Positions 10,027 to 18,262 of a DNA stretch of 64,000 bases are shown here, one piece after another (the first letter of the stretch is position 1; every line of letters starts with the position of its first letter). Made by a program: the position numbers and the translations under genes. The notes under the pieces were generated by a model. It was given only the letters and a program-made list of their open reading frames with translations, was not told the DNA's origin and searched no databases. The stretch spans positions 3,531,501 to 3,595,500 of the forward strand of contig NZ_CP125378.1 of the NCBI RefSeq assembly GCF_034008635.1, in the 5' to 3' direction. Origin of the DNA: Pseudomonas sp. P8_229. Its GTDB lineage: Bacteria > Pseudomonadota > Gammaproteobacteria > Pseudomonadales > Pseudomonadaceae.

Positions 10027-11319
10027 TTGAGCATTCAACCCGGCACCTATTCTCCCGACCTCGCCGTACCCGCCGACAAGCGTGTATTCGGCGGTCGCGA
10101 TCTGTTTTCCCTGTGGTTTTCCCTTGGCATCGGCTTGATGGTTCTGCAGACCGGCGCATTGCTGGCGCCAGGTCTGGGCCTGTCGGGTTCGTTGCTGGCG
10201 ATTTTTCTCGGCACGCTGGTGGGCGTTCTGCTGTTGGCCGCCGTTGGCGTGATTGGCAGCGACACCGGCCTGTCATCAATGGCGGCCCTCAAGCTGAGCC
10301 TGGGCAGCAAAGGCGCGAGCCTGCCGGCGCTGCTCAATTTGCTGCAACTGATCGGTTGGGGCTCGTTCGAAATCATCGTCATGCGCGACGCCGCCAGCCT
10401 GCTCGGTACCCGCGCGTTCAGCGAAGGTTCGCTATGGGCCAGTCCGATGCTGTGGACCTTGTGTTTCGGTGCACTGGCGACTTTGCTCGCGGTCAGCGGG
10501 CCGCTGACGTTCGTGCGCAAGATCCTGCGCAAATGGGGCATCTGGCTGATTCTGGCCGCGTGCATCTGGCTGACCTGGAACCTGTTCGCCAAGGCTGATC
10601 TGGCTGCACTGTGGGCGCGCACAGGTGACGGTTCGATGCCGTTCGCCGTGGGTTTTGACATTGCCATCGCGATGCCGCTGTCGTGGTTGCCGCTGATTGC
10701 CGACTACTCGCGATTCGGCAAGCGCGCGAAGAATGTCTTCGGTGGCACGGCCATTGGTTTCTTCATCGGCAATTTCTGGCTGATGAGCCTCGGCGTGGCC
10801 TACACCCTGGCGTTCGCCCCGAGCGGTGAAGTCAACGCGCTGCTGTTGGCCTTGGCCGGTGCCGGCCTGGGGATTCCGCTGTTGCTGATTCTGTTGGATG
10901 AGTCGGAAAACGCTTTCGCCGACATTCATTCGGCAGCGGTGTCGAGCGCGATTCTGTTGCGCTTGAAGGTCGAGCATCTGGCCTTGGCCATCGGCGTGAT
11001 CTGCACCCTGATCGCGTTGTTGGCGCCACTGGCGCAGTACCAGAACTTCCTGCTGTTGATCGGTTCGGTGTTCGCGCCGCTGTTCGGCGTGGTGCTGGTG
11101 GATCACTTCATCCTGCGCAAACGCAGCGCTCAGGTGGCCTCAGCCGCATTGCGCTGGCCGGCGCTGCTGGCGTGGCTGGGCGGGATCAGCACCTACCACT
11201 TGCTGGCGAATCTGTATCCGGACATCGGCGCGACCCTGCCGGCACTGGTGCTGGCAGGGCTGTTGCAACTGGTGCTCGGTCGAGCCTTCAGTTACGGCCC
11301 GGAAACAGCTCGGGTTTGA
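10027..11319 (+). CDS. cytX: Purine-cytosine permease family transporter, probable HMP transporter CytX
   Basis: A 430-residue integral membrane protein of the NCS1 family with about 10-12 hydrophobic helices and the family segment FGGRDLFSLWFSLGIGLMVL near the N-terminus. Because it follows thiC and its TPP riboswitch, the likely substrate is the thiamine precursor hydroxymethylpyrimidine rather than cytosine; CytX is the known thiamine-regulated branch of the family. The start is most likely TTG at 10027 (giving MSIQPG). The longer in-frame GTG start at 9970 lies inside a palindromic repeat and is unlikely. The last 32 bp overlap the convergent lipoprotein gene. Confidence 0.85.
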   Translation: MSIQPGTYSPDLAVPADKRVFGGRDLFSLWFSLGIGLMVLQTGALLAPGLGLSGSLLAIFLGTLVGVLLLAAVGVIGSDTGLSSMAALKLSLGSKGASLPALLNLLQLIGWGSFEIIVMRDAASLLGTRAFSEGSLWASPMLWTLCFGALATLLAVSGPLTFVRKILRKWGIWLILAACIWLTWNLFAKADLAALWARTGDGSMPFAVGFDIAIAMPLSWLPLIADYSRFGKRAKNVFGGTAIGFFIGNFWLMSLGVAYTLAFAPSGEVNALLLALAGAGLGIPLLLILLDESENAFADIHSAAVSSAILLRLKVEHLALAIGVICTLIALLAPLAQYQNFLLLIGSVFAPLFGVVLVDHFILRKRSAQVASAALRWPALLAWLGGISTYHLLANLYPDIGATLPALVLAGLLQLVLGRAFSYGPETARV

Positions 11320-12034
11320 TGATGCCGTTCAGACGCGGGTAAGGAATCTTCAGTTCGACGTGGCCCAGCGCGTAAGGCGCGAGGGTGCTCACGTCGTACT
11401 TGAGGATCACGCCGCCGTAGGTCAGCGCCACGTTCGGGGTTTTCACGAACGGCCAGTTCTTCACGAAGTCGGCTTCCTGATCAAGCTTGGTGCTGATCAG
11501 CCAGCTGTTGTGCGCGACTTGCGCAGCCTTCCAGAACGCCTCTTCCTGACCCGGCAGCAACATATCCGACAGGTTCAGCACTTTATGCTGCTGGCGCGAA
11601 TAGTTGATGAAGCCACGACCGGGGGTGCCGTGGGCGCCGCCGGTATCGAGGTAGCTCGACAGCTCGATGATCACCAAGCCGTCATGCTGCTCGCGTACCT
11701 TGGCCTGCAAATAGCTGCTGTTGCGCGGGCCGGCCGTTTGCAGGAACTGTTCACGATAAGCCGCCAGCGTCGGTGCCACCGGCGCATTCGCCTCGGTGCG
11801 GGTCATTTGCAGCAGGCGTTTTTCGATAATGCCGTCCAGCGCAGGTTCGGCCGCGAAGTGCACGGTATCGATATTCACCAGCGGACAGTCAGGGTTGGAA
11901 CAGCCGGGTTTCAGGGTTTCCGACGCGTCGCGGGTGGTTTCCAGCGGCGCACGGTAGTTGGGTTGGAACAGGTTGGCGCAGGCGCCCAGGGTCAGGGCGA
12001 TGGCGGCCACGGAGGCAATTTTGAAAAGCGACAT
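11288..12034 (-). CDS. DUF3298/RsiV-type lipoprotein
   Basis: A 248-residue predicted lipoprotein. The N-terminus MSLFKIASVAAIALTLGAC is a signal peptide with a lipobox (LGAC, Cys19). The body shows the DUF3298 pattern, including an extended-strand segment around GGAHGTPGRGFINYS and the closing VELKIPYPRLNGII. The family has no firmly known activity; relatives include the ectodomain of the anti-sigma factor RsiV. The ATG at 12034 follows AGGA; an upstream ATG at 12064 would bury the signal peptide. Its 3' end overlaps cytX by 32 bp in a convergent arrangement, so antisense interference is possible. Confidence 0.85.
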   Translation of the reverse strand: MSLFKIASVAAIALTLGACANLFQPNYRAPLETTRDASETLKPGCSNPDCPLVNIDTVHFAAEPALDGIIEKRLLQMTRTEANAPVAPTLAAYREQFLQTAGPRNSSYLQAKVREQHDGLVIIELSSYLDTGGAHGTPGRGFINYSRQQHKVLNLSDMLLPGQEEAFWKAAQVAHNSWLISTKLDQEADFVKNWPFVKTPNVALTYGGVILKYDVSTLAPYALGHVELKIPYPRLNGIIKPELFPGRN

Positions 12035-12262
12035 GGGCGTCCTTTCTGAAACAGGGGAAGGCAAAAAGTTATCCGCTTCGACTCTCGCCGAAGCAGTCAG
12101 TTCGCCACTAAGCTAATTAGAGTGGGTTTCGCCTCCACCGTCCATCCCGCTGACGGTAAAGGGGCTGCATCAATCATCAACGGCGCGTTAGGATGGCGCG
12201 AAGTCGAGGTTGCAAGTAACAAAACGGAACCTCGTATTGGATTTGCAGTAAAGAGGATGCTC
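12035..12262. other. Divergent promoter region between the lipoprotein and nudF
   Basis: 228 bp without a credible gene. In-frame sequence upstream of nudF is open from 12122 but lacks similarity to the Nudix family, so it is treated as leader. No repeat or terminator seen. Confidence 0.5.
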
Positions 12263-12880
12263 ATGACTGATTTTGCCAACGCCACTCCGGCCACCGTCGA
12301 TGTCGTAAAGCGCGAGCGCTGCTACGAGGGCTTCTACAAGCTCGACCGTTTGCACTTGCGCCATGAACTGTTCGCCGGCGGCATGAGTCGCGAAATCAAC
12401 CGCGAAGTCTTCGTGCGTCACGATGCCGTGTGCATGCTGCCCTACGATCCGCAGCGCGACGAAGTGGTGTTGATCGAGCAGTTTCGCGTCGGCGCCATGG
12501 GCAAGACCGACAACCCGTGGCTGGTAGAGCTGGTCGCCGGTCTGATCGACAAAGAAGAAGTGCCGGAAGAGGTTGCTCACCGCGAGGCGCAGGAGGAAGC
12601 TGGACTGGACATCAAGGCCCTGTGGCCGATGACCAAATATTTCCCGTCACCGGGTGGCAGCAACGAATTCGTGCATTTGTTTCTGGGGCGTTGCAGCACC
12701 GAAGGCGTAGGCGGCCTGCATGGGCTGGAGGAAGAAGCAGAAGATATCCGCGTCACGGTCTGGGCCTTCGAAGATGCCTTGCAGGCCGTCCGTGACGGAC
12801 GCATTGCCAACGCGGCGAGCATCATCGCCTTGCAATGGCTGGCGCTCAACCGCGCCGAAGTGAGGGGGTTATGGTCGTAA
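12263..12880 (+). CDS. nudF: ADP-ribose pyrophosphatase (Nudix hydrolase)
   Basis: Hydrolyses ADP-ribose to AMP and ribose 5-phosphate in the cytoplasm. The 205-residue length fits NudF/AspP. The complete Nudix box runs from GLIDKEE through REAQEEAGLD (about residues 94-117), with the metal-binding glutamates in REAQEEAG. N-terminal strands form the family's dimerisation domain. ATG 12263 was chosen; another in-frame ATG lies two codons upstream. The gene overlaps yqiB by 10 bp and starts a co-directional run nudF-yqiB-cpdA-yqiA-parE. ADP-ribose breakdown is of interest because the window also encodes TIR proteins, but there is no positional link. Confidence 0.94.
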   Translation: MTDFANATPATVDVVKRERCYEGFYKLDRLHLRHELFAGGMSREINREVFVRHDAVCMLPYDPQRDEVVLIEQFRVGAMGKTDNPWLVELVAGLIDKEEVPEEVAHREAQEEAGLDIKALWPMTKYFPSPGGSNEFVHLFLGRCSTEGVGGLHGLEEEAEDIRVTVWAFEDALQAVRDGRIANAASIIALQWLALNRAEVRGLWS

Positions 12881-13323
12881 ACAAGCTGCGCGATCGTTAT
12901 CGAGTTGACCTTGCGGGGCTGCAAGCCGCCTGCGAGGCCAACTACGCGCGCCTGATGCGACTGGTCCCGGACATGCGCAACGACCCGGAGGCGCGGCGCA
13001 TTGCCGTGACCCAGGGCGAGCAGATGCTCGGCGTGCTGGCTCTCGAAGTGCTGCAGACCTGCCCATACACCACCACTTTGCAGGTGCGTCAGGAGCACAG
13101 CCTGCCGTGGCTGCCGGTGCCGCAACTGGAAGTGCAGGTCTATCACGACGCGCGCATGGCCGAGGTGATCAGCGCCGAGCATGCACGACGCTTTCGCGGC
13201 ATCTATCCTTACCCGAACGCCGCGATGCATCAGCCGGATGAAAAGGCCCAGCTCAATCTGTTCCTGGGGGAATGGCTGAGCCATTGTCTGGCTTTGGGGC
13301 ACGAGTACGAAGTCGTACGCTAG
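12871..13323 (+). CDS. yqiB: DUF1249 family protein (YqiB)
   Basis: A 150-residue cytoplasmic protein of unknown function found next to nudF and cpdA across gammaproteobacteria, as in E. coli (nudF-yqiB-cpdA-yqiA-parE). The family pattern is seen in CEANYARLMRLVPDM near the N-terminus and the Tyr/His-rich segment RFRGIYPYPNAAMHQPDEK near the C-terminus. The ATG at 12871 overlaps the end of nudF. No catalytic motif, signal peptide or membrane segment is seen. Confidence 0.9.
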   Translation: MVVNKLRDRYRVDLAGLQAACEANYARLMRLVPDMRNDPEARRIAVTQGEQMLGVLALEVLQTCPYTTTLQVRQEHSLPWLPVPQLEVQVYHDARMAEVISAEHARRFRGIYPYPNAAMHQPDEKAQLNLFLGEWLSHCLALGHEYEVVR

Positions 13324-13422
13324 TTGTGAACTGCGTCCGGTTCGCCGGTTTCCCCTTTGCGTCTTCCCCCAGCATAATTGCGGCACTCAACCGATTCCGT
13401 GCTTTTGCCCTGGGAGAACGCC

Positions 13423-14238
13423 TTGCCGAGCGTATCCACATTGACCACCGCCGATCCGGCGTTGCTGGTGCAGCTATCCGACAGTCACCTGTTCGCCGAG
13501 GCGGACGGTACGCTGCTGGGCATGAACACCCGCGAGAGCCTGCAAAAGGTCATCGAACAGGTGCTCAGGCAGCAACCACGGATCGACTTGATTCTGGCCA
13601 CGGGTGACCTTTCCCAGGATGGCACGCTGGAGTCGTATCAACAGTTTCGTGAAATGACGGCACAGATCGATGCGCCGGCGCGCTGGATTCCCGGCAATCA
13701 CGATGAGCCGCAAATCATGGCTCAGGCCGCAGTGCAAAGTGCATTGCTGGAGTCAGTGGTCGATGTCGGCAACTGGCGCGTGACCTTGCTCGACTCGGCG
13801 GTGCCGGGCTCCGTGCCCGGTTATCTGCAGGACGATCAATTGCAGTTGCTCGCCCGTTCGCTGAGCGAGGCGCCGGAACGCCATCATCTGGTGTGTTTCC
13901 ACCATCATCCGGTACCGGTGGGTTGTGCCTGGGCGGAGCCGATCGGCTTGCGCAATCCCGAAGCATTCTTCGACGTGCTGGACCGCTTCCCGCAGGCGCG
14001 CGCGGTGCTGTGGGGGCATGTGCATCAGGAAATTGACCGAGAGCGCAACGGCGTACGGCTGATGGCTTCGCCTTCGACCTGCATTCAGTTCGAGCCGAAC
14101 AGTCACGACTTCAAGGTCGGCGAACAGGCCCCGGGGTATCGCTGGTTGCGGCTGTTGCCGGATGGACGGCTGGAGACTGGCGTCGAGCGAGTCACCGACT
14201 TCGAGTTCACCGTCGATTACGGCTCCAACGGTTATTGA
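13423..14238 (+). CDS. cpdA: 3',5'-cyclic AMP phosphodiesterase CpdA
   Basis: Hydrolyses cAMP and so limits Vfr/CRP-type signalling. It is a 271-residue class III cyclic nucleotide phosphodiesterase with all metallophosphoesterase motifs: LSDSHLF, GDLSQDG, GNHDE, FHHHP and GHVHQE. I chose a TTG start at 13423 because a good Shine-Dalgarno (GGGAGAA, 13412-13418) sits at the right spacing; starting at 13378 would remove this. It lies downstream of nudF-yqiB with 99 bp between. In other pseudomonads cpdA can be cAMP/Vfr-controlled, but I did not find a clear CRP site here. Confidence 0.94.
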   Translation: MPSVSTLTTADPALLVQLSDSHLFAEADGTLLGMNTRESLQKVIEQVLRQQPRIDLILATGDLSQDGTLESYQQFREMTAQIDAPARWIPGNHDEPQIMAQAAVQSALLESVVDVGNWRVTLLDSAVPGSVPGYLQDDQLQLLARSLSEAPERHHLVCFHHHPVPVGCAWAEPIGLRNPEAFFDVLDRFPQARAVLWGHVHQEIDRERNGVRLMASPSTCIQFEPNSHDFKVGEQAPGYRWLRLLPDGRLETGVERVTDFEFTVDYGSNGY

Positions 14239-14253
14239 AGACCGCGTTGCGGC

Positions 14254-14318
14254 CATCGCGAGCAGGCTCACTCCCAGGGGAATGCGATCAACTGTCGGAG
14301 CGAGCCTGCTCGCGAAGG
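14254..14318. repeat. REP inverted pair
   Basis: REP cores face each other: TCGCGAGCAGGCTCACTCCC from 14256 and GGAGCGAGCCTGCTCGCGA ending at 14316. The pair fills the gap between cpdA and yqiA. Confidence 0.85.
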
Positions 14319-14394
14319 CGTCCGCACAAACACCCACGATCTCCCAGACTCCCTGTAAACTCCGCTATCTTTCGCCGACACTCAGGGAGCTCAA

Positions 14395-15003
14395 ATGTCC
14401 GGTTCGATCCTCTATATCCACGGTTTCAACAGCGCCCCGGCCTCGAAAAAAGCCTGTCAGCTGGTCGCGGTGATGGAGCGGCTGGGTTTGAGCGACAAGT
14501 TGCGTATCCCGGCGCTGCACCACCACCCGCGCGAAGCCATCGGTCAGCTGGAGCAGGCAATCGCCGAGCTGGACAGCCCATTGCTGGTGGGAAGCTCACT
14601 CGGCGGCTACTATGCGACTCACCTTGCCGAGCGCCATGGCCTGAAAGCCCTGCTGGTCAACCCGGCGGTCAGCCCGCACCGGATGTTCGACGGATACCTT
14701 GGCCCGCAGAAAAACCTGTATACCGATGAAACCTGGGAACTGACCCACGACCACGTGACGGCCCTGGCCGAACTGGAAGTGCCGGCCCCCGTGGATGCGC
14801 AGCGCTATCAGGTGTGGTTGCAGACCGGCGATGAAACACTGGATTATCGCCTCGCCCAGCAGTACTACCGGGCCTGTGCCTTGCGCATTCAGGCCGGCGG
14901 CGACCATAGTTTCCAGGGTTTTGCCGGGCAATTGCCGGCGTTGCTGAGTTTTGCCGGCATTGGCGCCGATTTGTATCAGGCAATCGATTTCACCGCACTG
15001 TGA
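14395..15003 (+). CDS. yqiA: YqiA/YcfP family alpha/beta hydrolase (esterase)
   Basis: A 202-residue cytoplasmic esterase-like protein. The nucleophile elbow is GSSLGG (about residues 66-71), with IHGFNS near the N-terminus forming the oxyanion-hole strand. The C-terminal catalytic His is in GGDHSFQGF and the acid probably in LQTGDETLDY. E. coli YqiA hydrolyses palmitoyl-CoA and short esters; the physiological substrate is unknown. It sits directly upstream of parE, as in E. coli. Confidence 0.9.
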   Translation: MSGSILYIHGFNSAPASKKACQLVAVMERLGLSDKLRIPALHHHPREAIGQLEQAIAELDSPLLVGSSLGGYYATHLAERHGLKALLVNPAVSPHRMFDGYLGPQKNLYTDETWELTHDHVTALAELEVPAPVDAQRYQVWLQTGDETLDYRLAQQYYRACALRIQAGGDHSFQGFAGQLPALLSFAGIGADLYQAIDFTAL

Positions 15004-15045
15004 TGTCTTGCCCCTTTTTCATTGAATCACTGACGACGAGACCCT

Positions 15046-16953
15046 ATGGCCACTCCCAGCGCTAGCTCTTATAACGCCGACGCCATCGAAGTCCTCTCGG
15101 GCCTCGACCCGGTGCGTAAACGCCCCGGCATGTACACCGACACCAGTCGGCCGAACCACCTGGCCCAGGAAGTCATCGACAACAGTGTCGACGAAGCCCT
15201 GGCCGGCCACGCCAAATCGGTGCAGGTGATCCTGCACGCCGATCACTCGCTGGAAGTCAGCGACGACGGTCGCGGCATGCCGGTCGACATTCACCCGGAA
15301 GAGGGCGTGTCGGGTGTCGAGCTGATCCTCACCAAACTGCATGCGGGCGGCAAGTTTTCCAACAAGAACTACCAGTTCTCCGGCGGTCTGCACGGGGTGG
15401 GTATTTCTGTGGTCAACGCCTTGTCGACCGAAGTCCGGGTGCGTGTAAAACGTGACGGCAACGAATACCAGATGACCTTCAACGATGGCTTCAAGGCCAC
15501 CGAGCTGGAAATCGTCGGTACCGTCGGCAAGCGCAACACCGGTACCAGCGTGTACTTCGCGCCGGACCCGAAATACTTCGACTCACCGAAATTCTCCATC
15601 AGCCGCCTCAAGCACGTGCTCAAGGCCAAGGCTGTGCTGTGCCCGGGGCTGCTGGTCAGCTTCGAAGACAAAGGTACCGGCGAGAAAGTCGAGTGGCATT
15701 ACGAAGACGGCCTGCGCTCCTATCTGGTGGACGCGGTCAGCGAATTCGAACGCCTGCCGGACGAGCCGTTCTGCGGCAGCCTGGCCGGCAATAAAGAAGC
15801 GGTCGACTGGGCGCTGCTGTGGCTGCCGGAAGGTGGCGACGCGGTGCAGGAAAGCTACGTCAACCTGATCCCGACGCAGCAGGGCGGTACCCACGTCAAT
15901 GGTTTGCGTCAGGGCCTGCTCGATGCGATGCGCGAGTTCTGCGAATTCCGCAGCCTGCTGCCGCGCGGCGTGAAGCTGGCGCCGGAAGACGTCTGGGAGC
16001 GCATCGCTTTCGTGCTGTCGATGAAAATGCAGGAGCCGCAATTCTCCGGCCAGACCAAAGAGCGTCTGTCGTCCCGTGAAGCGGCGGCATTCGTTTCCGG
16101 CGTCGTGAAAGATGCATTCAGCCTGTGGCTCAACGCCAACCCGGAAACCGGTCTGGCGCTGGCCGAACTGGCGATCAACAACGCCGGTCGCCGCCTCAAG
16201 GCGAGCAAGAAAGTCGAGCGCAAGCGCGTCACCCAAGGCCCTGCGCTGCCGGGCAAACTGGCTGACTGCGCGGGTCAGGACCCGATGCGTTCGGAGCTGT
16301 TCCTGGTCGAAGGTGATTCCGCCGGTGGTTCCGCCAAGCAAGCGCGGGACAAGGAATTCCAGGCGATCCTGCCCTTGCGCGGCAAGATCCTCAACACCTG
16401 GGAAGTCGACGGCAGCGAAGTGCTCGCCAGCCAGGAAGTGCACAACATCGCCGTGGCCATCGGGGTTGATCCGGGTGCGGCAGACATGAGCCAGCTGCGC
16501 TACGGCAAAATCTGCATCCTCGCCGACGCCGACTCCGACGGTCTGCACATCGCCACGCTGCTGTGCGCGTTGTTCGTCCAGCATTTCCGCCCGCTGGTGG
16601 ACGCCGGTCACGTCTACGTGGCGATGCCGCCGCTGTACCGCATCGATCTCGGCAAAGAGATCTACTACGCCCTCGACGAAGCCGAGCGCGACGGTATTCT
16701 CGACCGTCTGGTGGCCGAGAAGAAGCGTGGCAAACCACAGGTCACCCGATTCAAAGGCCTGGGCGAAATGAACCCGCCACAGCTGCGTGAGACCACCATG
16801 GACCCGAATACCCGTCGTCTGGTGCAACTGACGCTGGGCGAAGATTTTGCCGAAACCTCGGAAATGATGGACATGCTGCTGGCGAAGAAACGCGCCGGTG
16901 ACCGCAAGACCTGGCTCGAATCCAAGGGCAACCTGGCCGAGGTGCTGGCCTGA
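15046..16953 (+). CDS. parE: DNA topoisomerase IV subunit B
   Basis: The ATPase subunit of topoisomerase IV, which decatenates daughter chromosomes together with ParC (encoded 2.8 kb downstream). The 635-residue length is standard. The GHKL ATPase domain has VIDNSVDEALAG and DDGRGMPVDIHPE; the transducer has the QTKERLSS-type lysine loop; the TOPRIM domain shows EGDSAGGSAKQARD and DADSDGLHI. It ends with the ATGA junction into the first phytase-like gene, so the two are translationally coupled. Confidence 0.98.
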   Translation: MATPSASSYNADAIEVLSGLDPVRKRPGMYTDTSRPNHLAQEVIDNSVDEALAGHAKSVQVILHADHSLEVSDDGRGMPVDIHPEEGVSGVELILTKLHAGGKFSNKNYQFSGGLHGVGISVVNALSTEVRVRVKRDGNEYQMTFNDGFKATELEIVGTVGKRNTGTSVYFAPDPKYFDSPKFSISRLKHVLKAKAVLCPGLLVSFEDKGTGEKVEWHYEDGLRSYLVDAVSEFERLPDEPFCGSLAGNKEAVDWALLWLPEGGDAVQESYVNLIPTQQGGTHVNGLRQGLLDAMREFCEFRSLLPRGVKLAPEDVWERIAFVLSMKMQEPQFSGQTKERLSSREAAAFVSGVVKDAFSLWLNANPETGLALAELAINNAGRRLKASKKVERKRVTQGPALPGKLADCAGQDPMRSELFLVEGDSAGGSAKQARDKEFQAILPLRGKILNTWEVDGSEVLASQEVHNIAVAIGVDPGAADMSQLRYGKICILADADSDGLHIATLLCALFVQHFRPLVDAGHVYVAMPPLYRIDLGKEIYYALDEAERDGILDRLVAEKKRGKPQVTRFKGLGEMNPPQLRETTMDPNTRRLVQLTLGEDFAETSEMMDMLLAKKRAGDRKTWLESKGNLAEVLA

Positions 16954-17942
16954 TGCGGTTTGGCTGGGTATTGGCGAGTGCGTTGCTACTGAGTGCGATG
17001 ACGGTGTCGGCGGAGCCTGCACCAGAGTTGAAGTTACTGTCCGAACATCCGGTTGACGGCATGCGCGGCGGCAACCTGTCGGGGCTGGCGATGTGCGGTA
17101 AAGATCTGTGGACGGTCTCTGACCGTGACGATGACCAGATCTATCGTCTCGACACCCGTGATCAGGTCTGGCAGGCCGAAACGGTGCGTGTCGACGTGCC
17201 GTCATTGCCAGACAGCGGATTGCCTTGGGGCTTGCGCGTGCGGACGTGGGCAGCGCAGTTCGTGCGTGGCGGTGATCTGGATTTCGAAGGCATCACGTGC
17301 GACAACGCGGGCAATCGCTACATCGTCAGCGAAGCCCATGCAGCCGTATTGCAGGTATCGCCGCAAGGCACGGCGTCGTGGCTGAAAATCTCGCCGATGC
17401 TGGTCCGTGAAGCACGAGCCAGTGGCATGTTGCTGCACTTCAACGCCTTGTTCGAAGGCCTGACGGTCAACCCGGCGGGCGATGAAATATGGCTGGCTGC
17501 CGAGCGCGAGCGCCGTGGCCTGCTGAAGATCAAGCGCCAGCAAACGGTCTGGGATTGCGACGGCGGCTGTGTGCTGTTCAGCGAAGACGGGGTCGAGATG
17601 CAGCCGCCGCAGTTTCCCAATGCCCGGGTGGTGACGCGCGACTTCGCCGATCTGGCGTTGTTCAACGGCAAGCTGTTCACGCTGGAGCGTAACGCGTACC
17701 AGATCTGCCGCCGCGATGCGGTGACGGCCAAAGTCGAACGTTGTTGGTCGTTCGCCGAGGAGGCCTTGCAGCCGCAGCGACGTTATTCACAGGCCTTCGG
17801 TTTGGCGGAAGCGCTGGTGGTGGACGCCGACGGCGCCTGGATCGGCCTCGACAACAATGATGGTGCCCGCGCTGACGGCGAGAAACGCCCGATTGTCTGG
17901 CGCTTCGCCGCACCTGATGGTGGCTGGAGCGCCCAGCCTTAG
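16953..17942 (+). CDS. Esterase-like activity of phytase family protein, copy 1
   Basis: A 329-residue exported protein. A signal peptide (MRFGWVLASALLLSAMTVSA) leads into a beta-propeller-like phytase-like domain (PF13449 type). Shared family segments are LSEHPVDGMRGGNLSGLA, LWTVSDRDDDQIYRLD, FEGITCDNAGN and GAWIGLDNN. The enzymatic activity of this family is not established; the name reflects fold similarity. It overlaps parE by one base (TGATG) and is followed 320 bp later by a paralogue. A single copy is found at this place in PAO1 as I recall. Confidence 0.88.
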   Translation: MRFGWVLASALLLSAMTVSAEPAPELKLLSEHPVDGMRGGNLSGLAMCGKDLWTVSDRDDDQIYRLDTRDQVWQAETVRVDVPSLPDSGLPWGLRVRTWAAQFVRGGDLDFEGITCDNAGNRYIVSEAHAAVLQVSPQGTASWLKISPMLVREARASGMLLHFNALFEGLTVNPAGDEIWLAAERERRGLLKIKRQQTVWDCDGGCVLFSEDGVEMQPPQFPNARVVTRDFADLALFNGKLFTLERNAYQICRRDAVTAKVERCWSFAEEALQPQRRYSQAFGLAEALVVDADGAWIGLDNNDGARADGEKRPIVWRFAAPDGGWSAQP

Positions 17943-18262
17943 CCGTGCTGTGTCGGAGTATTGCGCAAGGGTTTTCGCCGATCTGCGAGCAGATCAGGAA
18001 ACTGCTGCAATACTTCAATTGGGAACGATCGCCCGGTTATTGTTGAGCACGTCTGAGGTGGCTCAATCGGGCTGGTTATGAACAGCGTGCCATTGATGAG
18101 GCGCGCTGGATGATGTGTGCTGGCCGGTGGTTGAGGTCCGAGCCATGGTGAGCAGGCAATGAAGCTCTGAAGCAATGCTGTCGAGAGAGTTGTGTGGTCG
18201 TTGAATTCCGACATGTCGTGCAAGGCTCGGGGAAACTTGAAACGCCGACTGCGGGAGATTCA
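17943..18262. other. 320-bp gap between the tandem phytase-like paralogues
   Basis: No convincing gene. Short open frames exist on both strands but lack a ribosome binding site and recognisable protein character. A small hairpin (GATCTG/CAGATC) lies near 17980. The segment just before copy 2 carries its ribosome binding site (GGGAG, 18252-18256). The gap is relatively AT-rich compared with copy 1 and could mark the edge of inserted DNA. Confidence 0.5.
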
